Notes: generated by a model from the sequence alone, not told the origin. DNA of 64,000 nt from Corythucha ciliata (GCA_038030265.1 CM075939.1:31725253-31789252), one strand, 5' to 3'. Shown: positions 11,673-23,672, numbered from the stretch's first letter. Numbers and translations are program-made.

Positions 11673-11960
11673 CAAGGTGACTAAACTTTCTATAGGTGCC
11701 GCAGATCTTCGGCCATTACTGTCCTTCACCAACGTCACGAGCAGTCCCAACCGCCTTTGCGCTGGACCCAGTACATTATTAATTGTTATTGGGTTGTGAT
11801 TTTTGAGAATTCATAAACTTCAATTTCAAAATTAACTTGCTCTGCTGCTCTAGGGTGAGCAATCGGGAGTAAAGGACTGCTGGTGACGTCAGTCCCCACT
11901 CCTTCCTCCTGATGGGCAGAGGGAAATCTGCGGCACCTATAGTAAAGTTTAGTCACCTTG
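11673..11960. mobile_element. hAT-type MITE with 8-bp target duplication
   Basis: The terminal inverted repeats start CAAGGTGACTAAACTTT and extend for about 34 bp with small differences. The flanks are GTGTAGAG (11665-11672) and GTGTAGAT (11961-11968), matching at 7 of 8 positions, and 8-bp duplications are the hallmark of hAT transposition. The element is 288 bp, non-coding, and carries a TGACGTCA box at about 11883. Confidence 0.75.
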
Positions 11961-12104
11961 GTGTAGATTTTAAGTTTGTTTACGAATGGAAACATATTGG
12001 CGATTGTAGCTATCACTAGCGGCGCTAGTGTCGTGTGATAATGAATCGCCGTACTCCCCACATAATTATGTTATTTTTAGTGAATGGTTGAACAAGTCTT
12101 GTGT

Positions 12105-12545
12105 TTTGGCTTATTATTTCTCAATAATAAGTCTTTGTAATCGTATCGAAAAAAATTTGTTTGACCCCCCCCCCCCGCTCAAAATTTGTAGTTTTACGTT
12201 TCAAAGTGCGTAGAATCCAAATCTGCAATAAAAAAAAAAATGTCCGTCCGCCGTCCGGGCCATATCTTGCCCTAGGATTGCTCGAAAAAACTCGTTCTTT
12301 CGCACATAGACTCCATTTGGGGTCTAGTTGGTCCTAACATCTGATCAGTTTGATCAAATAACCTCCTTGGGTTTTATGGGCCAAAAGCGGGTCCAAAATG
12401 GGGATTTTCAAAGGATTTGGGGTCATAGGGGTGTGGGGTGTCGATTTTCATGTAATTTCAAGCCGGATTTGACTACATCCATGAATAATAAACCCACAGT
12501 CGAAATAATAAGGCATTGTTCGATAATTCGCAGCGTTTTTTAAAG
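12105..12545 (+). repeat. dispersed repeat, GTCCGTCCGCCGTCC family, copy 1
   Basis: A segment running through TTTGACCCCC, AAAATTTGTAGTTTTACG, GAATCCAAATCTGCAATAA and GTCCGTCCGCCGTCC also occurs in reverse orientation at 58160-58325. A third, diverged copy in the same orientation begins near 57500. Downstream, TAGTTGGTCCTA is shared with the 57500 copy. It is non-coding; the element class is unknown. Confidence 0.6.
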
Positions 12546-12958
12546 TGGTTTTTCGAGGTCAATGTCCGTAACATACCGGGGAAAAAGTAGTCAGTCGTTC
12601 TAAAGTGACGAGAACAGACGAACATAGTTTCTGATACATTTACCCGCATAACCGTCTTGTTTTCTTGATTCGGTGATGCCAATGGTACAATATTGAGGCC
12701 TCCTCGTCACCGTCGGATTATTTAGCCGTAGTTCACGGTAAAACAGTGTCACTGACTAACATTTTTGATACATGGAACTTCCTCATTGTAGAAAACTTGG
12801 ACTAACCCTACTAAGTGATTGAAATATTTTATTTTGGTTCGCAAGGCGTCGCGTTTCACTTTGGTGAATAGTCATGAAACACATCACTGAATGTGCCCAA
12901 CACAAAAAGTGCACAGAAAAGTAAAATATCTTTCACATTGAAAATTTCCCTTAATTGA

Positions 12959-13090
12959 TAGCGATTTCCATTTAATATACTGCACAAGTGTAGTGAAGCG
13001 TCCTCTCCATAAACATATGTTTCAATTCAGAGAGGACGGATGGAAAAACTTACACCTCACGAGGGTGTTGCATTGAATGGAAAGCGCTAT
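12959..13090. mobile_element. MITE, AACATATGTTT-core family, copy 1
   Basis: The ends ATAGCGATTTCCATT and AATGGAAAGCGCTAT are imperfect inverted repeats. The interior carries CGTCCTCTCCATAAACATATGTTTCAATT. A closely related copy in the opposite orientation lies at 37163-37298, and a shorter relative sharing the core is at 35313-35408. Confidence 0.65.
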
Positions 13091-13986
13091 GAAATTCTTG
13101 GAAATAAGCTGCCAGACGACTGCATGATCAGTCAATTTAAATTCAAAGGGTCAAGTCGATCTGAGAAATTTGTGAAAACCACAACTAGTGACAGTTGAAT
13201 TCATAGCAAACAACACCAGCGGGCTCTAGCGTGATTTTGACTTTTTAATTTCCCCCTTTTAGGGCAACCATTCATATTCATTCAATTATTTATTTTATTT
13301 TATTTTATTTTCATGTTTTCGAGTTTTCCAATCAAGTTTATTTTAAGTAGGTACCTCCTAGTCAAACTTTGTGACTTGATACAGATGGAATTATATAACT
13401 TCATTGTGATGACTGATGAGATTTGAACTTGTGGTTTACTTGATACAAAGACTTAAGGTAACAGCCAAGAGAGAAAAATCCTTATTTTTCCTTTTGTTCA
13501 AGTAATTTTATTTTTGAAAACAACTAGTATATTAGGTAATTAAATAATTTCTTTGCGTAGACCCTTTCGAATTTTATTACAAAAAATTTCCGACTAGTTG
13601 CGGAGTAGTGCAACCCGTTCTCAAGGCAGAAAAAAAATTCTTTGTCACAAGTCGAACACAAAATTCCTACAAATCTTGCTGACAGATGTACAAAGAAACT
13701 TGTTTCTCCACTCATTAAGAATTTTGTGTTTGACACTGTGACAGAGATTTTTTTCAGACTTGAGAATGGGGAGCACTACCCCGAAACTAGTCGGCAATTT
13801 TTTTTGCAATAAAATGAATAGGTCTACTGTCTACTCAAATAAGATATTTAATTCCCTAAAGACGCTTAAGCTGCGTTTACGTTTGAGAGTTTTTTGCTCT
13901 CGAGATCCTAACTCGCCAGTGTAAACGGACCAGAGAGTTTTCGGGAAGGGGATGCTGGGACTCTCAGAGAGTTCAACTCTCGAGAG
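13091..13986. other. non-coding stretch with ATTTT simple repeat
   Basis: A short (TATTT)n run lies at about 13288-13312. Between 13868 and 13980 there are several short palindromes built on CTCTCGAGAG/AACTCTCGAGAGTT. No gene is supported. Confidence 0.5.
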
Positions 13987-13989
13987 TTA

Positions 13990-14534
13990 AGCCCGGTGCA
14001 CACGATGCCATTTTCTCAACAATATTTCTATCAAGCAAGTTCGTTTGTGAATTGCGCATGCCCTCTTGCGAGGTGGTGACGTCAGTCCAAGGAGCAGGGC
14101 AATTTTTTCGTTATAGAACCTGTTCTATTTGCTTTCCAAGATTGCTTGAGAAGACCAATCAGGGGGTTCTAGTAAAGTCACGTGGTTTGGTGGAAGGGGA
14201 ATGTAACCTGGTAATTTGTCCGAAAAAGGTTTTTCGAAGCTTAAACGGAGCGTGTCGTGTGTTTTTAATCAGTGCGCGTTTTGCAGAGCACTTTTGTGTG
14301 TTGTTCGTAATTCACAACAAATTCAAGTTTGACTCTTGAGAAAGATAATCTAAAGGGAAGGTAACGTCGCCAATTCCTTCAGCTAATCAAGAGGCACGCT
14401 CACCAAACCACTTAACAAGCAAGAAATATTGCTGTTTGTGAACACTACTTGCTCACCACCTCGCGACGAATCTGGCGGGAGAATTTTTCATCCAATACAT
14501 ATTGCGGAGAACCTTGTATCGTGTGCACCAGGCT
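13990..14534. mobile_element. 545-bp MITE with TTA target duplication
   Basis: The ends AGCCCGGTGCACACGAT and ATCGTGTGCACCAGGCT form imperfect inverted repeats, and TTA flanks both sides (13987-13989 and 14535-14537), consistent with PIF/Harbinger-type integration. The interior contains GACGTCA and GCGCATGC boxes also seen in the repeat at 58324-58555, where ATCGTGTGCACC recurs. The open frame 14052-14339 within it has no recognisable domain. Confidence 0.7.
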
Positions 14535-14537
14535 TTA

Positions 14538-15008
14538 CTCTCACCTGTAATAGCACCATTATAACATTCACCAAATAATTAAAAATGTGTCAAGTAATAC
14601 TTCCCAATGCTCCCTTGTCATCTTTTGCACCTTGTTTTCTCCGAGTCAATAAAAGACGTTTTCAACTCCGAACTTTATTCTAAATAAATCAAATGTTTTT
14701 TCCTTTTGTAACCTTTTTTGGCCTATACTCATATGATTTGAACCCCGTGATTGATGATTGATGTATGAATGATTTTCACCGGTCTATGAATGGAAGGACC
14801 TTTTCTTGAACCTATACGTACCTAAACTCTCGCGAGACAGCGCCGCGCCGACGTCGTTTCAGGGTTTAGGGCTGAAGACACTCCTAGTTTCTTAACTTTC
14901 CCTCACTGTGGTCCAAATATGCCAGATGAACGGTGCTCATCGAATCAGTGCCCTCTTTTAAAAAAGAACGCTATCTTTGCCAACATTTCGCACGGACAGT
15001 GAAAATCA
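14538..15008. other. non-coding stretch left of the I-clade LINE
   Basis: No gene supported. It ends in a T-tract (about 15009-15027) that is the poly(A) tail of the - strand LINE. Confidence 0.5.
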
Positions 15009-15114
15009 TTTTTTTTTTTTTTTTTTTGGCATTAGCCCGAAAGCCAGAGCCACACATTAGTTTTATTGATCATTATACACCTTATAGTATAAAGAAAGTA
15101 TATTAGATTATAAA

Positions 15115-18100
15115 TTACACCACGTGATCTACCTTAAGTAAAAATTGGTGTAGGTGTTTGTACACATTTAAGTCTTTGGAAGCCAATAGGGTTATGTAGT
15201 TAAATGGGTTTTCCAAAAATGGCGCTAAGTGGCGGAACAGCTCAAGTCTTTCTGAGGTAAATTTTTTGCAATGCATGACTACGTGTTCCAGATCCCCTAC
15301 CATATGGCACGATTCGCATTGATCAGACGTCTGCACATTGATTTTTTTAAGATATGCCGGACAAAGTCCATGATTGGTCCTGAGACGACACACAGCTGAG
15401 CACAAGTTTTTGGACACCTTCTGGTTGTGGAACCAAGGGGGATCATTTATTGTTGGGTTGTGCCCTACGTAGAATAGGCCAGTTTCACATGTATTGTACC
15501 TGTGGTACCATGTTTGATATAATATTGACTTGCTTAGCCCAAAAAACTCAGTGTAATTCATTTAAATTTTTAACTGATCTCCCGTAGAGCACGCTTGTTT
15601 CGCAAGACGGTCGGCTTGCTCGTTACCAAAAATACCTGAATGACTTGGTACCCAGAAAAAATTGATTTTCTTGTTTTTCTTTCTAATTTGGCATACCATA
15701 TCTAACGCTTGTAACATTAGTTCGGGGCTTCCGTAATATCCTAGGGGATTGTCCATTGCTTTTAGAATGCTCTTGCTATCGGTAATGATAACAAGATCAT
15801 TAGTCGTGTTAAGGCCGTTGAAATATTTCAAGGCCTCTCGCACCGCCACCATCTCGCAAGTGTAGCTCGATGTATTGTCCGGAAGTCTAAATTTGCTTCT
15901 TATGTCGTAAGTTTGGTCATAGAACGAACATCCAGACCCATATTGGGACTTTGACCCGTCCGTGAAGATGTGATGAGTGTTGGCCATCAGCTTTAACTCT
16001 GACTCCACCACCTTATTAGAGGGACCCAGTGGGGTTCTTAAGTAAAACTTTTGACTAAAAAGGCAACTTTCCCTATACAAACTTTTGTGTACATCTTTAG
16101 TCAAACTGAATAGTGGTATTGAGTAATTTGTACACTGGATCTGAGGTAATATCGAATGTAGTCGTCGGAAGCTGCGTACAAGCATTGGAGAGGCTTTTTT
16201 CTGCCAAAATTTATGGGTGAGGTCGAGCGTATTCAGGTGATAAATCTTATTTGCCATGTCAGGGAAAAAACTCTGAATTTTTAAAAGAAGACGGTCTGAC
16301 AAAATCTCCCGTCTGATTTTAAGAGGGGCTTCGCCAGCTTCGTTCAGAAGATTGTTAATAGGGGTAGAGCGAAGCATTCCCAGGCATAAACGGATGCATT
16401 TATATTGTATTACGTCTAGCCTTCTGAGGATAGATTCACACGCCGATCCATATAACATACACCCATAATCGAAGATAGAGCGAACCGTCCCTTTGTAAAA
16501 CAAAAGGCTTACATCTGGATCTGCTCCCCAACGGGTATGTGGTATCATTCGCAATACATTAACAAATTTTTCGGCTTTAAATACCATTTTTTCTACGTGG
16601 TTCCTCCAGGTAAGTTTCCGATCGAAATGTAAACCCAGAAATTTCACTTCATTCTTAACGGGAAAATTGAAGATGTCTAATTTCAAGTAACCACTCAACA
16701 CACTAGATCTACGTCTAGAAAAGGGGCAAACTACTGATTTATTCTCTGAGATCGTCAGTCCTTTGTTGCGAAGCCATTCCATTGAACCTGCGCATGCCCT
16801 GCTGAAGTAACTCAACACAGCACTCTAAGCTTGACTCTGTTGCGTACAAACAGACGTCGTCCGCGTACTGCAGTATATTCACAGTATCTGAAAGAGCGTC
16901 CTCCAAATCCGCCACGTATATCGCATACAACAAGGGATTCAAGACTCCCCCCTGAGGCAAACCTATATTGGCAAGCCTGGGGCCAAGTCGAGAGTCACCA
17001 ACTTGCAAGAAAAGTTTGCGGTTCGAGATCAGCGAAATGATTCTGTGTGCAAACATTTGGGAAACCCCGATTTTAATCATCATGTCGTACAGGATGCGAT
17101 GATTGACGTTATCGTATGCGCCTGAAATATCTAAAAAGATAGCCAATGTGATTTTTCCTTCAGTGAATCCTAGTTGGATGTCGGTGGTTAACTTGGAAAG
17201 ACTGTGAATAGTGCTTCGGCCTCTGCGGAATCCATATTGGCTGCGGGGAAGGACATTTTTGTTTTCCACCCAAAATTCTAGACGGTTCTTCAGAATCCTT
17301 TCGAATGTCTTGAGCACACAGGAAGACAGAGAGATCGGACGGTAAGAGTCGGAGTGGTTAGAAGGTTTATTTGGTTTCTTAAGGGGATAAATTAAATATT
17401 CTTTCCAACTGCCTGGGAAAATTCCACTTTGCCAAATATTATTGAGGAGGTTCGTTAGTAGCTTTTTTGTTGACTTAGGACAGTTTTTTAGTATAGGGTA
17501 TGTTATTTGATCTTTGCCAGGGATGTATTTTTTGAATTTTTAATTGCCACGTCCACCTCCTTAACCGTAAACTCACCGGTAAGAAAGCACGCCGGGTTGG
17601 ATATTGTCGAAAAAACCAGGCTAGGCTCAGGCACGAAGTCAGGAGTTAATTTACGTAGAAATTCGCCACACCACTCTCCTTTACTAGTTGGGAGGATGAT
17701 ATCAGAAGCTGGTTTTTTTAAATGCTTTAATCTCTTCCATACATCCCCAATAGGGAAGCTACCGCTAAGCTGCCCACAAAATGTTCTCCAAGATTGACTT
17801 TTTGCCTGCTTCACGACACGTTTTGCAGCAGCAGCTGCTTTTTTGAGCTCCAAGTATGTAATCATTGATGGGCTATTTTTGTATGCACAGAATGCCGCAG
17901 ACCTGTGCCTTTTCGCAGCTGAGCAGTCATTATTCCACCAAATTGTATGTTTCTTATTTCGACTGGAAGAACATTTAAGTATGGCTTTGTCACAGGCCAG
18001 CTTAAGATATTGTTGAAAGTTTTCGTATGTGTCAAGGCTTGTGTAATCATAGTTAGCCATATAGCTTCTGAAATCATCCCAATTTGCTTCGCTTTCATTC

Positions 18101-18809
18101 CATCTTCGCAGGGGTTTGGTTCGGGCACAATTCTTAATTTTAAATGATGAAGAAATGATGATAGGGAGATGGTCGGATCCCAAGGTATCGTCAATCGTGG
18201 CCCAACTAAAATGTGAGGCTACGCTGGGGGTGCAGAATGATAGATCAAGTACAGAAACGGTGATGTTATTGAAGTGATTTATAAATGTGGGGGAACCATC
18301 ATTAAGAAAGATTAAGTCGGCTTCATGAGCCGCATCCAATAGTTTTCTACCCTTGGGCTGCGAAAAACTAGAACCAAAAGCCCTATTATTACAGTTGTAA
18401 TCTCCCAGAAATAAAGCGGGACCTGAGCTCGTACTGAAAAAAACTTCCCATTGACGTTGGGATAGTTGGTTAGTGGGACTGTTGTAGGTTGAGAAAATAT
18501 CGAGCATTGTACCTGAGGTGAGTTCTACGGAAATACCCACAGCCATCAGTCCTTCTATAATAGGCAAGTTCTGAATAATTTTAAATTGGATATTGTCCTT
18601 CACTAAAATTGCCACTCCGGCTTTTCCGTCCTGTCTATCTTGTCTAACAATGTTGTAATTTTTTATAATATAAGATTTATTAGGCTTGAACCAAGTTTCA
18701 GAAATGGCCGCGATCTGGATATTATTTTCAGCGAGAAAATTGTCAGTTTCAGCTATTTTTGATGCTAAAGAGCGAGCATTCCACTGAAAAATTTTAAGTT
18801 ATCATCCAT
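15115..18809 (-). pseudogene. LINE ORF2: endonuclease, RT, RNase H (broken)
   Basis: From the 5' end: an APE-type endonuclease (about 18809-17800) with SETWF, GDYNCNN and SDHLPI; an RT (about 17500-16750) with FLDISGAYDNVNH, GLPQGGVLNPLLY and YADDVCLY; an RNase H (about 16000-15580) with HIFTDGSK, CEMVAVREAL, ITDSKSIL and WVPSHSGIFGNEQAD; and a C-terminal knuckle near 15300 (CESCHMVGDLEHVVMHC). The ATG is at 18809. The frame is broken near 18790 (one-base slip), near 17525 (one base missing), near 16775 (one base extra) and by a TAA at 15562-15564. All catalytic motifs remain legible, so the copy died recently. It would encode the nicking and copying enzyme of the element. Confidence 0.85.
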
Positions 18810-19240
18810 AATTATTGATTATATTATTTGACTCCTCGTCCACCCAAGGGAAGAGGGGTAGCTTACTATAAATTACTATGTTTGTCTGTGATGTACTGGA
18901 TAGTTTGAGATAAAAATAACTTGGTATCCTCGTGAGTAATTTGGTTATCTTTTATGCCAACTTTTTTAAGCAAATTTTTTATAATTTCTTCCAACTCAGA
19001 TTTGAAGGATTCGTTTTGTATTAGGGATCTAGTTTTCTGTTCTGAATGTTCACTTCTGTGGGGATTAGATTGGATTAAACCGCCGGTAGTATTTTTCGGT
19101 GTAACGTTATTTTGCGCAACAACATGAGGGGGGAGGGAAGGTCGCGAATACGTTTAAAGGACCGTGGAAAAGAGCTTGTTGAAGTTATTTTTCTGTTAGG
19201 ATTAGAATTGCCGTGAAAAAGGAGTGGAAAAGAAGAAATA

Positions 19241-20167
19241 TTATTGAGGGATGGGGGGTCTTAATTTGTTAGCAAATGATTGCCCATTTACAGCGGACCT
19301 TGCCTCGTGATACGAAACGTTGCTTTCGCTCATTACTTTTTTAATGTTTTTTTCTGTTGAAAACTGAGGACATTGATTCCTGTCCGTTGCAAGATGTGCA
19401 CCATTGCAATGAACGCATTTTTTTTCTCCTGCCGTACACTCGCTCAGTTCATGAGCATCTCCGCATTTACTACAGCGTACCGCACCTTTACACTGATCTT
19501 GGAAGTGACCATAACGTAAGCATTTATTGCATTGTACTACTCTCGGAATGAATGGCTCCACTTCACAAGCGACGTAATGAATCAACACGTACGGGGGCAA
19601 AGTCTGTCCTCGAATATTAAATGCTACAGAGAAGGTCGGTGTGAATTCCTTTTTTCCTGATGAATCCGTGGTGCGACGATTCAGTCTTTTAACTGAAAAT
19701 ATGTCCAAACTTTCACCATTCGGCCCTTGAATTACATTTTTCATTTCTTCCTCGCTAAGGGATTTTTCAACACCTCTAATTATTCCACGCCGCTTGATTA
19801 AGAACCCTGGAATATATGTTTTAAAACCTTTCTTTTGAAATACTTCATTTGATACTAGTTTATTAGCCGAAGCGTAATTGTTAACTTCGATGACAATCCG
19901 ATTTCGCCCTTGAGTTTTTATTGAAATAACAGTCTTTGAAATTTCTGGTAAAGATTCAAATATCATTTTCCCGACAGACATCGGATGAACTCGCCCCACG
20001 CCTTCTTTGACCAGATTCATACTTTCTACATAAATTTTACAAGGTCCTGTATCCTCCTTACGAAATAAAAATTCGATTCTTTCGCTAATGCCTTCTTGCG
20101 GGCAATTCGATTCTACCACGTCCATTCCCTGAGAACTAGAGTTCTCTCCATCCGTCTCCTCCCCCAT
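19241..20167 (-). CDS. LINE ORF1, gag-like nucleic-acid-binding protein
   Basis: An uninterrupted 308-residue frame starts at an ATG (20167) and ends in TAA. The C-terminal part holds three zinc knuckles in a row: CNKCLRYGHFQDQC, CSKCGDAHELSEC and CVHCNGAHLATDRNQC. The N-terminal half has no strong motif but resembles the RRM-like region of insect LINE ORF1 proteins in placement and size. Such proteins coat the element RNA and act as chaperones in the ribonucleoprotein. It lies upstream of ORF2 on the same strand with about 430 nt between them. It is the longest intact reading frame of the element. Confidence 0.85.
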   Translation of the reverse strand: MGEETDGENSSSQGMDVVESNCPQEGISERIEFLFRKEDTGPCKIYVESMNLVKEGVGRVHPMSVGKMIFESLPEISKTVISIKTQGRNRIVIEVNNYASANKLVSNEVFQKKGFKTYIPGFLIKRRGIIRGVEKSLSEEEMKNVIQGPNGESLDIFSVKRLNRRTTDSSGKKEFTPTFSVAFNIRGQTLPPYVLIHYVACEVEPFIPRVVQCNKCLRYGHFQDQCKGAVRCSKCGDAHELSECTAGEKKCVHCNGAHLATDRNQCPQFSTEKNIKKVMSESNVSYHEARSAVNGQSFANKLRPPIPQ

Positions 20168-20220
20168 TACGGAGGAAAAATAAAAGGAAAAACTTTATGC
20201 TGTGCCTTCTCCAAGCACAG

Positions 20221-20300
20221 AAAAAATAAAATAAAATAAAATAATTAGGACTTACCAATTAATCTGCGTAAGAAAAAAAATAAAATAAAATAAAATAAAG
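20221..20300. repeat. two (AAAAT)n microsatellite runs
   Basis: AAAATAAAATAAAATAAAAT occurs at about 20222-20243 and again at about 20272-20298, separated by a short unique stretch. The runs lie immediately 5' of the LINE ORF1 and may be tails or target sequence of an adjacent LINE copy. Confidence 0.8.
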
Positions 20301-22197
20301 ATAATTATACTTAGACGTTGTCACCGATCGAAAAAGAAGATCCTTACACGTCCAAGGTCTAACTCTGAATCCACCATTCGACTGAATAGATCATGACTGA
20401 ATCTATTCGGTGAATAGATCATTCGAAAGCTCACTAAATTAGAAAGTTTTTCCAGCGGTAAAAATAATAGTCGACAATTTAAGAAAGTTTAGAAAATCAC
20501 GTCAGGAATTTTCCAAATTTTTGAAAAATGGAGTTTGTTTCCGTTTGAGCTTCTGTCATGCCAAATAAATGTAGTTTAATCATGATTTAAGTGAGCTATT
20601 CTGTAAGAAATTTTGTGCTCTTTCCAACGAGCTCCTTAGTTTTGGGTTTGAAAGAATTACGAGGCTTGCAACATGCAAATTTCTAAAAAAAGAAGCAAGA
20701 AGCCAAAATAACGTAAAATGGATGATTCTGAGAAACTAAAAGGAATTTTCAAAAATGTCACATATGCATTTTGGTCCCAAATCAGGTTTTCCTCTGAGCA
20801 TCTCGTTATTAGACACCCTGTATATTCTGTTATAACTTTTATTTCTTAGACGTTCTTCTTTGTTGCCGCTTGATCGCTGCGCACTATGCCGTCAGCTATA
20901 TGGCTTCTAAAAGCTCTATCTCATTTCCTGAGTGACCAACTGAAGCTATTAGTTCCGTTGAACTCACCGTAGCCCAATCACTTTTTTTTTTCGTCCATTG
21001 AACACAACCCCCCAATGCCGTTCGATCCACTTCTTGTTTTTTCTATTCGGCTAAAAATAACTTAGCTTGGCCTAAGCCCTACGCCTAGAGGAATAACATA
21101 TTAGTCTGACATTTATACATTTTTCCATGCGATGCATGTTACATTGGACATTGTACAAGAAGAGCTGAAGGAATAAAGAAAATATGTGTAGCAATTATAA
21201 TTACGGTGAAGTAGCGAGACTGAATAGAAGAATAGTGGGGCAGTTTCTTCTCTCTCAACTCCTAAAACTGGGAAATTAAATTAGGCACTAAACTGCACAC
21301 TGATACCACGTACACGACACCCCTCTCCCTTCATTTCAAACAACGACCCACGACCAGAGAAAACTGTCGTTAAAACAATCGGCGTTGAAGGCACACGTGT
21401 ACTATGGTCATGAAGTGGTGTTTAAGGGACGGCAAGGTGTGGAACGGAAGACCCTACTAAAGCACGGAAAAGAGAAAGTCATATTGTTCCTCGCACCCGA
21501 AACTTTGTAAATTTGTCCTTGGTCTATAACAACTTCTCTCCTTTGCGAGTTTCAAGTACAACAGGACTCTGTTCAAATGGAAAGTATCGCCACCAGGTGT
21601 TTCGGACATAGTTTAGACGGAAAGGAGTGTATGGTACAACCACCCCCTTTACTTTCTATTAACTAAGCAGAGACAATGTTTCATCAGTTCCCAACTCCCC
21701 TCCTGAAAGCTAATCTTTGATTTTGTGCTACTTTTGAAAACACTCAAAAGTAGCATAAGCTTTCATCTCAATGGGGGCTTGTTCCCATACCAACCCGGCG
21801 TTAAAACATTTCGTCATCAAGAGGAAACGGAGTTTTTGAAGCTGCGAACGCTACAAATTAAAGGATAAAAAGATTTTGGAGAGGATAGACCTTCAAAAGA
21901 ATTAACAAAGACGAGAAGAAAAAAACATTGAAAAGGAAGAGTTGGGTTTTATCGCGATTCACGAGGGATTGCTGATTATAAAAGAAGAATAAATTACCTT
22001 ATTCGATCCCCCCTCCAATATAATATTAATAATAATCACCTTATTTTGGAATGTGCCAGTTCATTATTAGAGTTAATGGGAAGCTTTAGAACGCTTCCGA
22101 TAAATTATCCATCAACTTATTCAAATTTCAACTAATTCAATGTTCCAGAACCGAAAGCAACGATTGATTTCATATACATATATGTTTGAGACACCGC
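20301..22197. other. non-coding stretch with ACACCCTGTATA repeat end
   Basis: The only recognisable structure is a segment ending in AGACACCCTGTATA at about 20811-20824. This is the reverse complement of the TACAGGGTGT motif that opens a repeat at 46247. No gene is supported. Confidence 0.45.
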
Positions 22198-22199
22198 TA

Positions 22200-22300
22200 A
22201 GCCGCCTTCACACACAAGCTTTAAAAAGCTGAGCTGTGGGCTTCAACCAATTAGAGTGCTCCACCCTGTGTATTTAAAGCTTGCGTGAGAAGGCGGCTTT
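22200..22300. mobile_element. about 100-bp MITE, GCCGCCTT ends
   Basis: The left end GCCGCCTTCACACACAAGCTTTAAA and the right end TTTAAAGCTTGCGTGAGAAGGCGGC are imperfect inverted repeats of about 25 bp. The flanks are TAA on the left and TTTA on the right, so the target duplication is unclear but AT-rich. It is non-coding. Confidence 0.65.
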
Positions 22301-22301
22301 A

Positions 22302-23500
22302 GTGTGGCCAAAAAACTTAGCGGCATTTTACTTGAAATGATAAAATTAAATTTTTATGAATTTTATTCCTCTCCACGAAATATGAAAGTTAAGATTTTGC
22401 GAGATCGATGATGTTATGCCAGAAAATTGGGGCTTTGCTATTATATATTTGCCTGGCCATCAGTTGGCCCTTCTCTGAACGTACAGAGCTTACCAGTTTT
22501 CCACGCGGCAAAATGGTAAAAGGACAAAAAGGAAAATGTAATAAGAGAGAAGGGTTGATGTGCAAAGGAGACTGTAGAAATCGATGAGTGAAGGATGAAA
22601 CTACCCACACTATCCATCCTATAACCCCTTTGTAACCCCAGCATCGCAAACCCCTCGTCTTCTTTCCTTGTTTTCATCTTTGCGTGACCCCTTCACCGTT
22701 TTCTGGAAATAATGATAAGGAAAGGGATCCCCCTTCAACACCACTTCTCTTATACACTTTAAGTGCTATACCGAATCAGGAACCTTTCGACAGAGCACCC
22801 TGCGGCATCATCGGCTTCTCCCATTGTTTCCGCACTCAAACCTTCTCATTCTCCCCAAAAACCCTTTTCGGCCCTAATATTCCTCACCAGGTCAACACCC
22901 CTCTCCCCACTATGAACTTATTGTTCAACGACCATGGTTAAAGCTTTGTTTCTGTTTAATGGCTGCGGATAGGTGAAGGGTTAACCTTCACTTTGCATCT
23001 GAATTCCTTTCGATTAATCTTCCAAGAAAAGTGATTACAATTCTGATTGTTCTGTGACCCTTTTAAGTCATTAGACAGATTTGAGCTCAAAATGAGAGTA
23101 TCAAGGTAGTGCGTCGCAGGGCTCACGGCAGAAAGGACCAAAAGAGGAGAGAGATCGCGTGGGATGGGTTGATGAGGGGTAATGAAGGTCACGATGACTA
23201 TACTTTTTGTGACTGCATAACAACTTTTTTAATTAACTCGTTTCCCATCATTGAATGGCCCTCTACTTTTCACTAACTATAAGGGTTTTACGGTTTTCAA
23301 GAAGGAGCTAGATTTCCAAAGGAAGCTTGTGAACTTTTTTCACTTCAAAGCACCATCAAAAAGGTTTATCAACAAGTTGGGCTTCTGTTACACGAAGGCT
23401 AACCATTTGGATTATTTATTTAAAAATAAGTATTGCCGCTGTCTCGTTCTTGCAACTCTTCTGTTCACTCATCTTGCCACCTGAATCACCTAAGCTGCAA
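22302..23500. other. non-coding stretch, no supported gene
   Basis: Overlapping short frames on both strands (22389-22941, 22956-23192, 23251-23484) have no domain, and their codon use is no better than that of their shadows. Confidence 0.45.
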
Positions 23501-23672
23501 CATGAAGTTAAATCACCCAAGGGGTGAGCGACCCAACTGAGTTCCACACCAAGTCCTTCTCTGTTGTTGCGACACGGCGTATAATAGTGAGGGAATGCTT
23601 TTTGATTTATGAATGCCTTGTCTTCTGTGCTTACAGTCTCCAAAAAGCCTGATACGACAAACCAGTGAGGCA

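Larger units (their letters stand above)
15009..20167 (-). mobile_element. I-clade non-LTR retrotransposon, nearly full length
   Basis: Two ORFs in the standard LINE order are followed by a poly(A) tail, seen as poly(T) at about 15009-15027. ORF1 (19241-20167) has three CCHC knuckles. ORF2 (15115-18809) has endonuclease, RT, RNase H and a terminal zinc-knuckle region. An RNase H domain after the RT places it in the I group rather than Jockey. Tandem AAAAT repeats lie just past the 5' end (20221-20300). I could not find a convincing target-site duplication, so the exact 5' end is uncertain. ORF1 is intact and ORF2 has only a few small lesions. Confidence 0.9.

Noticed and set aside
17507..18147. 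Plus-strand frames within the LINE
   Set aside because: Shadows of ORF2 on the opposite strand.
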